Part shown: positions 35,981 to 43,723 of the stretch, one piece after another
How positions within the stretch are numbered: the stretch's first letter is position 1
Layout: each line of letters starts with the position of its first letter
Assembly: GCA_035449045.1 (NCBI GenBank)
Contig: DAOTKC010000007.1
Coordinates: 1-54,120, forward strand
Origin: DAOTKC01 sp035449045
GTDB taxonomy: Bacteria; Bacillota; Clostridia; Christensenellales; CAG-917
Length of the DNA stretch: 54,120 nt
Reading direction: 5' to 3'
Program-made: the position numbers and the translations under genes
Notes under the pieces: generated by a model
The model's input: the letters and a program-made list of their open reading frames with translations, nothing else
Database searches by the model: none
Told to the model about the DNA's origin: nothing

Positions 35981-37516
35981 TTATCCTAATATTTCGCCCT
36001 CGAAGCGCCTCGAGTTGGCTATTTTGTAACTCTTTTTGAGGTCGTCATAGAGCCTTTTATAAATCGAGAAAAGCTCGTTGTAGACGAAGGCGTTCTTGTG
36101 GTTGGGGCGATAAACGGCGGCGACTTTAACGAAATCCCGCGCCGCCTCGAAGCCCGAAAGCTCCTTTAAGCCGATGAGTGCGACTATGGCCGAGCCCAGC
36201 GCGCCGGCGTTTCTGGGGTTTTCGACGACCTCAAACTCAATGCCGGTGACGTCGGCTATTATCTGCATCCACTCGACGTCGAGCGCGCCGCCGCCGATAA
36301 TTCTGAAAGTCTTGCACTGGAAGCCGTAGTCTTTTTTGAAGTTTTCCAAAATCCAGCGGAGGTTATAGGCAATGCCCTCATAGACGGCGCGCATAATGTG
36401 CTCGCGCGTGTGGTTGGGGTTCATGTTGAACAACGTGGCGCGCGTCGTCGTCGAGCTGACGGGACAGCGCTCGCCCATCGCCCACGGCGTTGCTATGAGA
36501 TAGTCGCTTCCCGGCGGTATTGTTTTTATGACCTCGTCCATATAGGCGTAAATGCCTTCGCCGTATTCCTCTTTTTCGCGGCGGAAGAACTGGTCGCAAA
36601 TCCATTGAATGTTGCTGCCCGCCGCCTCCGTTATGCCGGCGATGAGGTTCATCTTGGGGTCGGCGCTCTGGATTGCCGCCGCGCCGTGAATGAACTTGGT
36701 GCTGTCTTTGGAGATGCCGGCCACCCATGCCGAAGTGCCGAGGTAGATGTGGACGTCGCCGTCGCTGCTCATGCCCGCGCCCACCGCCGCCGACTGGACG
36801 TCGTCGCAACCGCCGAATACCGGCGTGCCGACCAAAAGGCCGGTTTCCTCGGCGGCCTTTTTAGTTATGCCGCTTCCCACCGCATCGGTGCTTTTGACGA
36901 GCGGCGGCAGTTTTTTCATGTCGAGGCCGGTTAGTGACAACACCGAAAGCCACTGCTTTTTCTTGAGGTCAAGCCCGTAGGAGGATGCGCCCGAAAGCTC
37001 GAACACCTTTTCGCCGGTGCATTTATATTTGAGGTAGCCGTTGACGTCCAAAAAATATTCGGTGTGGTTGTAGATGTCGGGGCGCTCCTCTTTAAGCCAA
37101 ATGAGCTTGGCGATGCAGTCCTTGCCCATTATCGGCGTGCCCGAAAGAAGCGTAAACAGCCGTTTTCCGCCGAATTTTCTCATGATTGCCTGCGCCTGTT
37201 TTTCCGCCCTGCCGTCCACCCACGTTATGTTGTTGTAAAGAGTCTTGCCCGTCTTATCTAATGGAATGATTCCCTGTGCCTGCGTCGAAAAAACCACGCC
37301 TTTGATGTCGGCGGGGTCGATTCCGCCCGCAAGAATGCGTCTGGTAGAGCGGACTACGGCGTTCCAGTAGTCCTCGGGGTTCTGCTCCACCCATGCGGGA
37401 TAGGGGTAATAGGTGGGATAGGGCTCGGCGGCGGTCGCTTTTATCTTGCCGTCGAAGCCGACCAGCACCGCCTTGTCGGAGCTGGTGCCGATATCGTGCG
37501 CCAAAATATACTTCAT
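35981..37516 (-). CDS. FGGY-family carbohydrate kinase
   Basis: 511 residues, the usual FGGY length. The N-terminal phosphate-binding motif DIGTSSDKAVL (about 6-16), a mid-domain GGCDDVQSAAVGAG and the C-terminal adenosine motif FRIIGGGALDVEWMQIIAD are present, typical of xylulose/fuculose/gluconate-type kinases. It phosphorylates a sugar or polyol as the first step before the aldolases encoded immediately downstream. Start 37516 is preceded by AAAAGGGAG; the ORF could be extended 12 codons without better signals. The substrate cannot be named from sequence. Confidence 0.9.
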   Translation of the reverse strand: MKYILAHDIGTSSDKAVLVGFDGKIKATAAEPYPTYYPYPAWVEQNPEDYWNAVVRSTRRILAGGIDPADIKGVVFSTQAQGIIPLDKTGKTLYNNITWVDGRAEKQAQAIMRKFGGKRLFTLLSGTPIMGKDCIAKLIWLKEERPDIYNHTEYFLDVNGYLKYKCTGEKVFELSGASSYGLDLKKKQWLSVLSLTGLDMKKLPPLVKSTDAVGSGITKKAAEETGLLVGTPVFGGCDDVQSAAVGAGMSSDGDVHIYLGTSAWVAGISKDSTKFIHGAAAIQSADPKMNLIAGITEAAGSNIQWICDQFFRREKEEYGEGIYAYMDEVIKTIPPGSDYLIATPWAMGERCPVSSTTTRATLFNMNPNHTREHIMRAVYEGIAYNLRWILENFKKDYGFQCKTFRIIGGGALDVEWMQIIADVTGIEFEVVENPRNAGALGSAIVALIGLKELSGFEAARDFVKVAAVYRPNHKNAFVYNELFSIYKRLYDDLKKSYKIANSRRFEGEILG

Positions 37517-37575
37517 ATTTTTTTCTCCCTTTTCTGCCTGATACCTATTCAACTTTATGCAACGCAGACTAACGC

Positions 37576-37581
37576 ATTATA
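37576..37581 (-). promoter_or_regulatory. Candidate -10 element of the kinase/aldolase operon
   Basis: TATAAT lies 60 bp upstream of ATG 37516 on the minus strand. No good -35 is found at the right distance (TTAAGC at 19 bp is the nearest), so the promoter may need an activator. The terminator at 37676-37708 upstream argues that this operon does start here. Confidence 0.4.
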
Positions 37582-37675
37582 TAGCAAACCGCGTTTTTTT
37601 GCTTAATAGCCGATTAGCCTAGTAAATACTTATGAACTACGCACCGCAATCAAGCAAAGGTATTTTTGTTTTACC

Positions 37676-37708
37676 GAAAAATGAGCCCGCTGCGCTTGGC
37701 GGCGGGCT
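37676..37708 (-). terminator. Terminator of the GSA-type aminotransferase gene
   Basis: AGCCCGC/GCGGGCT stem (37684-37690 with 37702-37708), followed on the minus strand by CA and TTTTT. It is immediately downstream of the stop codon at 37716. Confidence 0.75.
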
Positions 37709-37715
37709 GAAGATA

Positions 37716-39212
37716 TTATTTATGTAGCTCGCGGTCGATGACGGTAACGTTCCTAAAGACGTTCTCAAACCTTCCGAGCGCTTCTTCAATAACCTCGGGC
37801 GTGTCCGCCATCGAAGTGTAAAGGCGGCTTCCGGCGAGAGTCACGATACCGTTCGCCATGTAGGCGGCGCCCATCTGCTCCATTGCCACCTTGCGGTTCA
37901 GCATATCCTTCTTGTTCTTCAAAAGGTTTATGACAGATTCCGGCATAAACAGGCTGGAATAGTCGAAGCTCATGGCGCCTGTGCACTCGAGGTGGACGAT
38001 GGAACCCTGATTGTAGACGACGTAGGGAAGGTTATATTTCTTGACCATCGCCTTAAGCCCGTCGGCCAGCATATCGCCCGCCACGCCCGCCTTATAACAG
38101 GCGTCGTTTTCGGCGATTGCCTTGATTGCGGTGTAGCCCGCCATTGCCGACAGCGGGTTGGCCGCCAGCGTGCCGCCGACGTAGGCGCGCTTCATGATGG
38201 TGGCAACACCCGCCGCCATGCCGCTGACGTATTTCGCCTTGCCGCCGACGCCGCCTGCGCCGGGGTAGCCGCCCGCCACGATTTTGCCGAAGATAGTGAG
38301 GTCGGGCGTGACGCCGAAATAGCCTTGCGCGCCCGCCGTGCCCACTCGAAAGCCCGTCACGACCTCGTCGAATATGAGCAGCGCGCCGTATTTGGAGCAG
38401 AGCTCGGCGACGTGTTTATTATAGTCAAAATCGACGGGCCGCGTGCCGCTCTCGGGGCCGACAGGCTCGACGATGACTGCGGCCGTGCCCCCTCTCAGCT
38501 TGTTTAGGCGGAGCATGGTTTCAAGCATCTTCAAGTCGTTGGGACGAACCTCGTCGGTCAGCGAGTAGCACTTCCTCGGGATTCCGTGCGACTCCAAAAA
38601 TCCGCGTGAGCCGGGAATCTTGAGGCCGTAAACCATCTGGTCCGACCAGCCATGGTAGGCGCCGCCCACCTTGATTATTCTCGCTTTTTTAGTAGCGCAG
38701 CGCGCCACTCTGATTGCCGCCATTACCGATTCTGTGCCCGAGCCCAACATTCTGAACATCTCGATATTGGGCATATGCTTCTGAATCTCTTTGGCCAGCA
38801 GAAGCTCGGCCTCGTGGAAAAGACCGGTGACGGGCCCGCATTCGTCAATCAGCTTTTTGGCCGCCTCCTTGACGGTCTCGAAATTGCTGCCGAGTATTGT
38901 CGGCCCGCCCGCCTGCAGAAAATCGATATATTTGTTGCCGTCAAGGTCGTAAAGATAAGCTCCCTCCGCCTTGACAAAACAGAGCGGGAAGGGATAGTTG
39001 AAGGCGAGGTTATGCTGGACGCCGCCCGGTATGTAGCGCTTGGCCTCCGCCGTCATCGCCTTGGATTTGGCGCAACTTGTGTCGAAATGCGCTAAAATGC
39101 GCTTTAATTCCTCGCTGCTTATGCAGTATATCGGCTGCGAGGTCAGCTCGTTTAACTGACGGTATATTTCTTTCGCGTCATCCCATCTCGAAATTCCGAA
39201 TCCGTTTGCCAT
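37716..39212 (-). CDS. Class III aminotransferase, glutamate-1-semialdehyde aminomutase type
   Basis: 498 residues; PLP enzyme of fold type I. Visible: the Asp-containing cofactor motif FDEVVTGFR (281-289), the Schiff-base lysine as Lys310 in FGKIVAGGYPGAG, and the 'AEAKRYIPGGVQH' entry strand near 55-67. It has an extra ~50-residue N-terminus relative to HemL. No haem genes are nearby, so tetrapyrrole synthesis is unlikely; the gene precedes a sugar kinase and two class II aldolase-family genes on the same strand. A transamination or aminomutase step on an aldehyde from that pathway is possible. GAAGGAGG precedes ATG 39212; a candidate promoter and leader hairpin lie just upstream. Confidence 0.8.
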   Translation of the reverse strand: MANGFGISRWDDAKEIYRQLNELTSQPIYCISSEELKRILAHFDTSCAKSKAMTAEAKRYIPGGVQHNLAFNYPFPLCFVKAEGAYLYDLDGNKYIDFLQAGGPTILGSNFETVKEAAKKLIDECGPVTGLFHEAELLLAKEIQKHMPNIEMFRMLGSGTESVMAAIRVARCATKKARIIKVGGAYHGWSDQMVYGLKIPGSRGFLESHGIPRKCYSLTDEVRPNDLKMLETMLRLNKLRGGTAAVIVEPVGPESGTRPVDFDYNKHVAELCSKYGALLIFDEVVTGFRVGTAGAQGYFGVTPDLTIFGKIVAGGYPGAGGVGGKAKYVSGMAAGVATIMKRAYVGGTLAANPLSAMAGYTAIKAIAENDACYKAGVAGDMLADGLKAMVKKYNLPYVVYNQGSIVHLECTGAMSFDYSSLFMPESVINLLKNKKDMLNRKVAMEQMGAAYMANGIVTLAGSRLYTSMADTPEVIEEALGRFENVFRNVTVIDRELHK

Positions 39213-39227
39213 TGTATCCTCCTTCCG

Positions 39228-39284
39228 ACCGCGCCGAGCGCGGTATCCTATGCTAAGTCTAGCATAAGGCATGCCGTTTTTCAA
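39228..39284 (-). promoter_or_regulatory. Promoter and leader hairpin of the GSA-type aminotransferase gene
   Basis: TTGAAA (39279-39284), 17-bp spacer and TAGACT (39256-39261) form a reasonable sigma-A promoter. The short leader contains a GC-rich hairpin ACCGCGC-TCG-GCGCGGT (39228-39244) abutting the SD. The remaining region up to 39504 is AT-rich and shows no gene. Confidence 0.75.
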
Positions 39285-39504
39285 GTTATTGGCATTCTTT
39301 TTAATTGGTCAAAAAACGCTTTTTGTTAAAAGACAAAACTATTATTTGAATTAATCTTGTCGAAAATTTGGGTTTGAAGCGCGAAAACAAAGCGTTTTGA
39401 ACTTAAACGCGTTGCGGGATAAATAAACGAGGTTGTGAAAATTAAAGCAAGTTTTCTGAACTAATCGTTTTCTATTGTAATATTGAAGTCAAAAAATTTT
39501 CAAA

Positions 39505-39540
39505 GCAAAACGAAAGGGCGGCGCACTCGCCGCCCCTTCG
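39505..39540 (-). terminator. Terminator of the SPOCS/LysM gene
   Basis: A strong stem (AAGGGGCGGC paired with GCCGCCCTTT, 6-nt loop; about 39513-39538) is followed on the minus strand by CGTTTTGCTTTG, a modest T-rich tail. It lies ~20 bp after the stop at 39558. Confidence 0.7.
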
Positions 39541-39557
39541 TCAAGAGGATAAGTCGG

Positions 39558-41057
39558 TCAGACGCTGATGTGCCTGAAAAAGATTACGCGGTCGCCCTCG
39601 CGGAAGGGCAGAACCAGCCCCGGGTTTTGCTTTTTGATTTCCTCGGGCGTCGCCGAGAGCGCTTTGACGGCGTCCCAAATGCTGTCGCCCTCGTTTGCGA
39701 TATAGACGCTGATCGTCGAAGTGTTGAGTTTTTTGTCCAAGCCTTCGGTGACTTTACTTACAAAAGTGATGGTTTTTCCCACGAAAACGTCTACTTTAAG
39801 TGCCAGTTTGGCGTGAACCTCGATTTCTTTGTCGCGTTTCACGCGCGCGGTTATTTCAAACGCGGCGGCGTCGATTTGAAGCTTTGAGCCCTGCGATATT
39901 ATGTCGCAGTCGGCGACGAAAGAATAGGGAATTTCGATTTGAACTGAGGCCAGCCCGTTTTCGTCAAGATAGATTACCGTTGCCGTAATCAGCCCTTCCG
40001 CCGTCAGCGTCGCCTCGCCCGCGACCACGCTGGCGAGCTGGTTTCGTCCCGACATGACGCCGACCACCTCGCGCGCGGCGGGCTTTCCCTCGCCCAGCAT
40101 CGCTATGCCCGATAGGTCGTCGGTGAAGTAGCGCGTCCCCACCAGATTTTCGATTTCCAGACTATCCTCGCCGAGCTCCAACTCCTTTTCAAGCGAAAAG
40201 ACGTCCTTGACCATCATCCGCTCCTTGAGCGTAAAGGCGTCCACCCTTAAGTTTAGCCTTAGCTCGGCGCGGATTATGTTGTCCTTTTCCTCGCCCGTAA
40301 GCACCACTCTGGCGCTGTCGATGCTGACTTTGGCGGTGGCGAGGTCGGTCAAGCTGACGCCCTGAATGGCTACTTCCTCGTCAAAGGGCATTGCGAAGGT
40401 CAGCGACTTTGTAGCGTCGTCCACCGTGTAAAGCACCTTCATTTCGGCCATTCCCGAGACCATGACGACATTTTCGGCGGTTTTAACATTGCTTACTATC
40501 GCCGCCGCATCCAGCATGAGAACGCGCCCGATGCAGCCGCCCGCCGCCTCCTCCTCGGACAGCTCGACTTCGACGTTGGCTGTGCCGATATGCTCGGTCA
40601 GCCTCGCCGTCTCGCCCTCGGCGTGCACGCCCGCCTCGGCGCCAGTCAGGCATTCCTTTTCTTTCTTAATAAGCAGGCATACCGTCGTCTCGACCACTGC
40701 CCTTAGCTTAAAAAAGGTCGTTCTGTCCGTTTCGGCGTCGATGACGGTCATGGATGCCGTCAGCTTGAGAGACGGCGTGATGTCGGCGTGTGCCACCCGC
40801 TCGGTGAAATCGGCGAATATGTCGAGGCTTTTGGGCTCGTCCTCCGAAAGATACAAAAGTTTAAAATTGACGCGGCCGGTTACGCGCGCTTCGCCCGCCA
40901 CGGCTTCGACGGCAAGAACTTTCGCCTCGGCCGACAGGCTCAAAATCTGCGTTATTCCCTCGCTCGCGGCTTCCGAAAGCGCGCTTTCCACCACGCTCTG
41001 CTGACTTTCCAACGCCTGAAGCGAGTCCGACTTGATTTTTTCAAACAGAAAATCCAT
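39558..41057 (-). CDS. SPOCS-domain (DUF3794) protein with C-terminal LysM, SipL-like
   Basis: 499 residues with no signal peptide or TM segment. About 1-430 is beta-rich with repeated SPOCS-type segments; residues ~447-495 form a LysM-like module ('ISVYIANEGDSIWDAVKAL...NPG...EGDRVIFF'). The SPOCS plus terminal LysM layout and length match SipL, which in Clostridioides binds SpoIVA and helps assemble the spore coat basal layer. It implies a spore-forming lineage, though related proteins persist in non-spore-formers. ATG 41057 has SD GGGAGGAA. I cannot assign a sporulation-sigma promoter with confidence. Confidence 0.82.
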   Translation of the reverse strand: MDFLFEKIKSDSLQALESQQSVVESALSEAASEGITQILSLSAEAKVLAVEAVAGEARVTGRVNFKLLYLSEDEPKSLDIFADFTERVAHADITPSLKLTASMTVIDAETDRTTFFKLRAVVETTVCLLIKKEKECLTGAEAGVHAEGETARLTEHIGTANVEVELSEEEAAGGCIGRVLMLDAAAIVSNVKTAENVVMVSGMAEMKVLYTVDDATKSLTFAMPFDEEVAIQGVSLTDLATAKVSIDSARVVLTGEEKDNIIRAELRLNLRVDAFTLKERMMVKDVFSLEKELELGEDSLEIENLVGTRYFTDDLSGIAMLGEGKPAAREVVGVMSGRNQLASVVAGEATLTAEGLITATVIYLDENGLASVQIEIPYSFVADCDIISQGSKLQIDAAAFEITARVKRDKEIEVHAKLALKVDVFVGKTITFVSKVTEGLDKKLNTSTISVYIANEGDSIWDAVKALSATPEEIKKQNPGLVLPFREGDRVIFFRHISV

Positions 41058-41314
41058 AAATATTCCTCCCGATATTTTTCTTTATAATATATTTGGGGGA
41101 ATTTTTATTTATGCAACCAAAATAAGCGCGGCATTGGTTCGGCCTTTCGAACAGGCCTTTTAGAATTTTTAATCCGACAGATAAATAAGGAATTTATTAT
41201 TAACCTTAGCCTTAAGAAGGTAGCTGATCTTAAGCAAGAAAACTAGCCTAATATGACTTGGCTTACGGTTTAGTTTTTTAAATACGGGCGATAATTAATA
41301 TTGAGGAAGGTTTT

Positions 41315-41548
41315 ATGCGCGAAATCAAGCTCAGTATGACGGACACTAAAAAACGGATAGAGATGCTGAAAGGCATATCGGTGCTTTTGAAGGTCAACCG
41401 CGGCCGCAACAAAATAGTGACGATGACGGGCAGCGTTCGCGACATATACCCCTCCGTGTGGACGTTTGAACCGGCGGGCGAAGAGCCGCTGCAAACTTTT
41501 TCTTATTCCGACGTTTTGACAAAGAATATCAGAATTTACCCCAATTAA
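41315..41548 (+). CDS. veg: Veg family protein
   Basis: 77 residues, the family size. The conserved core 'LLKVNRGRNKIVTMTGSV' and 'YPSVWTFE...FSYSDVLT' matches the Veg family of Bacillota, small SH3-like proteins; in Bacillus subtilis Veg stimulates biofilm matrix genes through SinR. GAGGAAGG lies 4 bases before ATG 41315. It stands alone on the plus strand, convergent with the MFS gene, and its 3' side carries the GTGAAAT-box array and a bidirectional terminator. Confidence 0.9.
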   Translation: MREIKLSMTDTKKRIEMLKGISVLLKVNRGRNKIVTMTGSVRDIYPSVWTFEPAGEEPLQTFSYSDVLTKNIRIYPN

Positions 41549-41552
41549 AGCT

Positions 41553-41794
41553 GTGAAGCCGCTCACTTTGTTCGCAGTGTAGTCGGCTGCGCCGGTGAAA
41601 TTGTTCGGCTTCGCCCCACAGTGAAATTTGCACTAAGCTCAAGTGAAATCGTGCCTGCGGCACGGTGAAATTTCGAACTGCGTTCGCAGTTTTGGATATA
41701 ATTTTAATTTTCACCTCAACTTTTTGACGCAGTCAAAAGTTTCACTGATTGCAGCGCAATCAATTTCACTTGCGGCTTGTGCGGCAAATTTCAC
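41553..41794. repeat. GTGAAAT-box/hairpin array, copy 2 (convergent halves)
   Basis: Plus-oriented boxes lie at 41553 (partial), 41595, 41621, 41643 and 41665; reverse-oriented ATTTCAC-type boxes end at 41714, 41745, 41769 and 41794. Period within each half is 22-26 bp. Hairpins between boxes differ: CGTGCC-TGC-GGCACG (41650-41664), AACTGCG-TT-CGCAGTT (41676-41691), TTTTGAC-GCA-GTCAAAA (41722-41738), TGATTGC-AGC-GCAATCA (41746-41762), plus a GCTCACT..GTTCGC unit (41560-41576). The GTGCC and GCTCAC types also occur in the array at 27731-27821. Confidence 0.75.
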
Positions 41795-41828
41795 AAAAAA
41801 ACAAGCCGCGGCTGCGGCTTGTTTTTTC
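41795..41828. terminator. Bidirectional terminator between veg and the MFS gene
   Basis: AACAAGCCGC/GCGGCTTGTT (41800-41809 with 41814-41823), loop GGCT, flanked by A-rich sequence on the left and T-rich sequence on the right. It can serve veg on the plus strand and the MFS gene on the minus strand. Confidence 0.9.
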
Positions 41829-41847
41829 GCGGATTAAGCCTTTAGGG

Positions 41848-43704
41848 TTAATCTGTTATCGAATCGAGCATTATTTGTTTTTTCTCTTCTTTGGTCAGCT
41901 TTTTGTTTCCGGGAATCTGCTTGCTGTCGCCGTGCTTTACGAAGAACATGAGGACGATGGCGAGCACTACGAAGGCCGCCGAATAGATGAACAGATACTC
42001 CATCTTCTGGTCCATGACGAGGCCGGCCAGCATTGGCGTGATCGCCTGCGCCGACATCGTCGCGGTGTAATAAAAGCCGGTGTATTTGCCCACGTCCTGC
42101 GCGTCGGCGAGCTCGACGACCATGGGGAAGGTGTTGACGTTGGCGATAATCAAACCGAAGCCCGATATCAAATAGAACACCGAGAAGAGCGCGGCGGGGA
42201 TTATCTGCTTGTCGCTGGGACGCACGAAGGCGAACAGCAGCACAAAGGAGAGCACGGCGAGGGCGAAGCCCAGCATAATCGACTTCCTTCTGCCTATTCT
42301 GACGGCGAGGAAGCCCACCGGTATGAAGGCGATTGCCGAAATCAGCATGCTGACGCCCGAAATGACGGAGGCGACGCCCGCCTCGAGGTTGAGCGCCTTG
42401 GTGGTGTAGATGGAAAGGGAGGTAGACACGGCGTTATAGCCCATAAACCACATGAAGATGGAAGAAAGAATCAAAACAAAGGATACGACCTTGGCCTTTT
42501 CTTCCTTGGTCTTGTCCTTAAACTTAACTTTTGCTTTTGCCTGATATTCGGGATTTCCGGCCTCGTCATAAGTTTTGGCTTCGGTTTCGTCGTCGTCGGT
42601 TATGCCGTATTCAAGGCAAATTTCGCGGCATCTTGCCGCCATCTTACGCTCCTTGACTAAGATTAAGAATCCCGCGAGAAGCATCAGCATGCACGCCGAC
42701 ACGGCGCCGAATATTATGATGTAGTTGTCGATTCGCTTGCCGAACAGCACGATGGTATAGATGAAAAACGCTATCGCGCCTCCCGCGCCGCCGCAAAGAT
42801 TGATGACGGCGTTCGCTTGTGAGCGGAGCGGCTTGGGCGTGACGTCGGGCATCAGCGCGACGGCAGGCGAACGGAAAGTCGCCATGGCGATTAGCACCAA
42901 CAGTAGCAGAACCATATAGACGGCGAGGCTCTTGGTGCCCTCGGCCGTGCCGGTGACGCGGGTGTTGACTTGCTCGCTTATCCAGTTGTTCATGCCGGCC
43001 GCCACGAACTTTTTATATTTGGCGTTATTGTCCAAAATGCTTTGGTAGTTGTCGTCAAGTTCGACCTCTTCGCCATCGTAAAGGTAGGTGGTCTCGCCGA
43101 GCAAACCCAAAACGGCCTTTTTGCTCTCCATTTTATCGTCGAAGCGGATGTTAACATATTCTTCTTTGGAAAGCTTGTTGAGGTTTGTCACGTAGTTTAG
43201 GTCGCAATAGGCGCTGCTTCCCTCTCTGCCCGCGGTATCGCGGTAGAGCTCGGCTTTCTCATAAAAATCGGTGAGCCTCTCCGTCATAAAGGCGTCGTCG
43301 TTTAACAGCGCCTCGTAGCCCGCGCGAATCTCCTGCGCCTTTACCTGCTGGGCGCGTGCCGACAGCGGCACGAATACCATCAAAACGGCGGAGGCTATCG
43401 TGCCGAAGAGAATGAAGGGCGTTCTGCGCCCGAATTTTTTGGCAAGCTTGCCTTTCGCTCTGTCGGAAATATTGCCGAACAGCGGCAGCATAAAGAGCGA
43501 CAAAAGATTGTCGAGTCCCATGATTATGCCGCGAAGAAAGTTGGAAAGGCCGTAGGCGTTTTCAAGCAGCAGCGGGATGACAAAGTCATACGCCGACCAA
43601 AATATCATGACTATGGCGAAGGCGAACCCGACTTTGAACGTCTGGCCGTAGTCAAGCTTCAAGGGCTTGTCGACCGGGGGGACTTCCGAGATTTTTTCAC
43701 TCAT
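41848..43704 (-). CDS. MFS transporter with large extracytoplasmic insertion
   Basis: 618 residues, about 12 TM helices. The TM2-TM3 loop carries the MFS motif A variant GNISDRAKGKLAKKFGRRTPF (77-97). Between TM3 and TM4, residues ~115-257 form a ~143-residue polar insertion, predicted outside the membrane, which ordinary ~450-residue MFS proteins lack. A ~60-residue charged cytoplasmic linker (about 355-415) separates the two six-helix halves. Overall it resembles sugar:cation symporter (GPH/SLC45-like) members. AAGGAG precedes ATG 43704, and the gene starts 19 bp after the FAD oxidoreductase gene, so they form an operon. The substrate is unknown. Confidence 0.85.
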   Translation of the reverse strand: MSEKISEVPPVDKPLKLDYGQTFKVGFAFAIVMIFWSAYDFVIPLLLENAYGLSNFLRGIIMGLDNLLSLFMLPLFGNISDRAKGKLAKKFGRRTPFILFGTIASAVLMVFVPLSARAQQVKAQEIRAGYEALLNDDAFMTERLTDFYEKAELYRDTAGREGSSAYCDLNYVTNLNKLSKEEYVNIRFDDKMESKKAVLGLLGETTYLYDGEEVELDDNYQSILDNNAKYKKFVAAGMNNWISEQVNTRVTGTAEGTKSLAVYMVLLLLVLIAMATFRSPAVALMPDVTPKPLRSQANAVINLCGGAGGAIAFFIYTIVLFGKRIDNYIIIFGAVSACMLMLLAGFLILVKERKMAARCREICLEYGITDDDETEAKTYDEAGNPEYQAKAKVKFKDKTKEEKAKVVSFVLILSSIFMWFMGYNAVSTSLSIYTTKALNLEAGVASVISGVSMLISAIAFIPVGFLAVRIGRRKSIMLGFALAVLSFVLLFAFVRPSDKQIIPAALFSVFYLISGFGLIIANVNTFPMVVELADAQDVGKYTGFYYTATMSAQAITPMLAGLVMDQKMEYLFIYSAAFVVLAIVLMFFVKHGDSKQIPGNKKLTKEEKKQIMLDSITD

Positions 43705-43723
43705 AATAACTCCTTATTTTAGA

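Noticed and set aside
37716..39212. hemL for tetrapyrrole synthesis
   Set aside because: No haem genes nearby, an extended N-terminus, and a sugar-catabolic neighbourhood make a HemL role unlikely.
41553..41794. CRISPR array
   Set aside because: Repeats are only 7 bp, spacing is 22-26 bp, most intervening sequences are palindromes, the array reverses orientation, and no cas genes are present.
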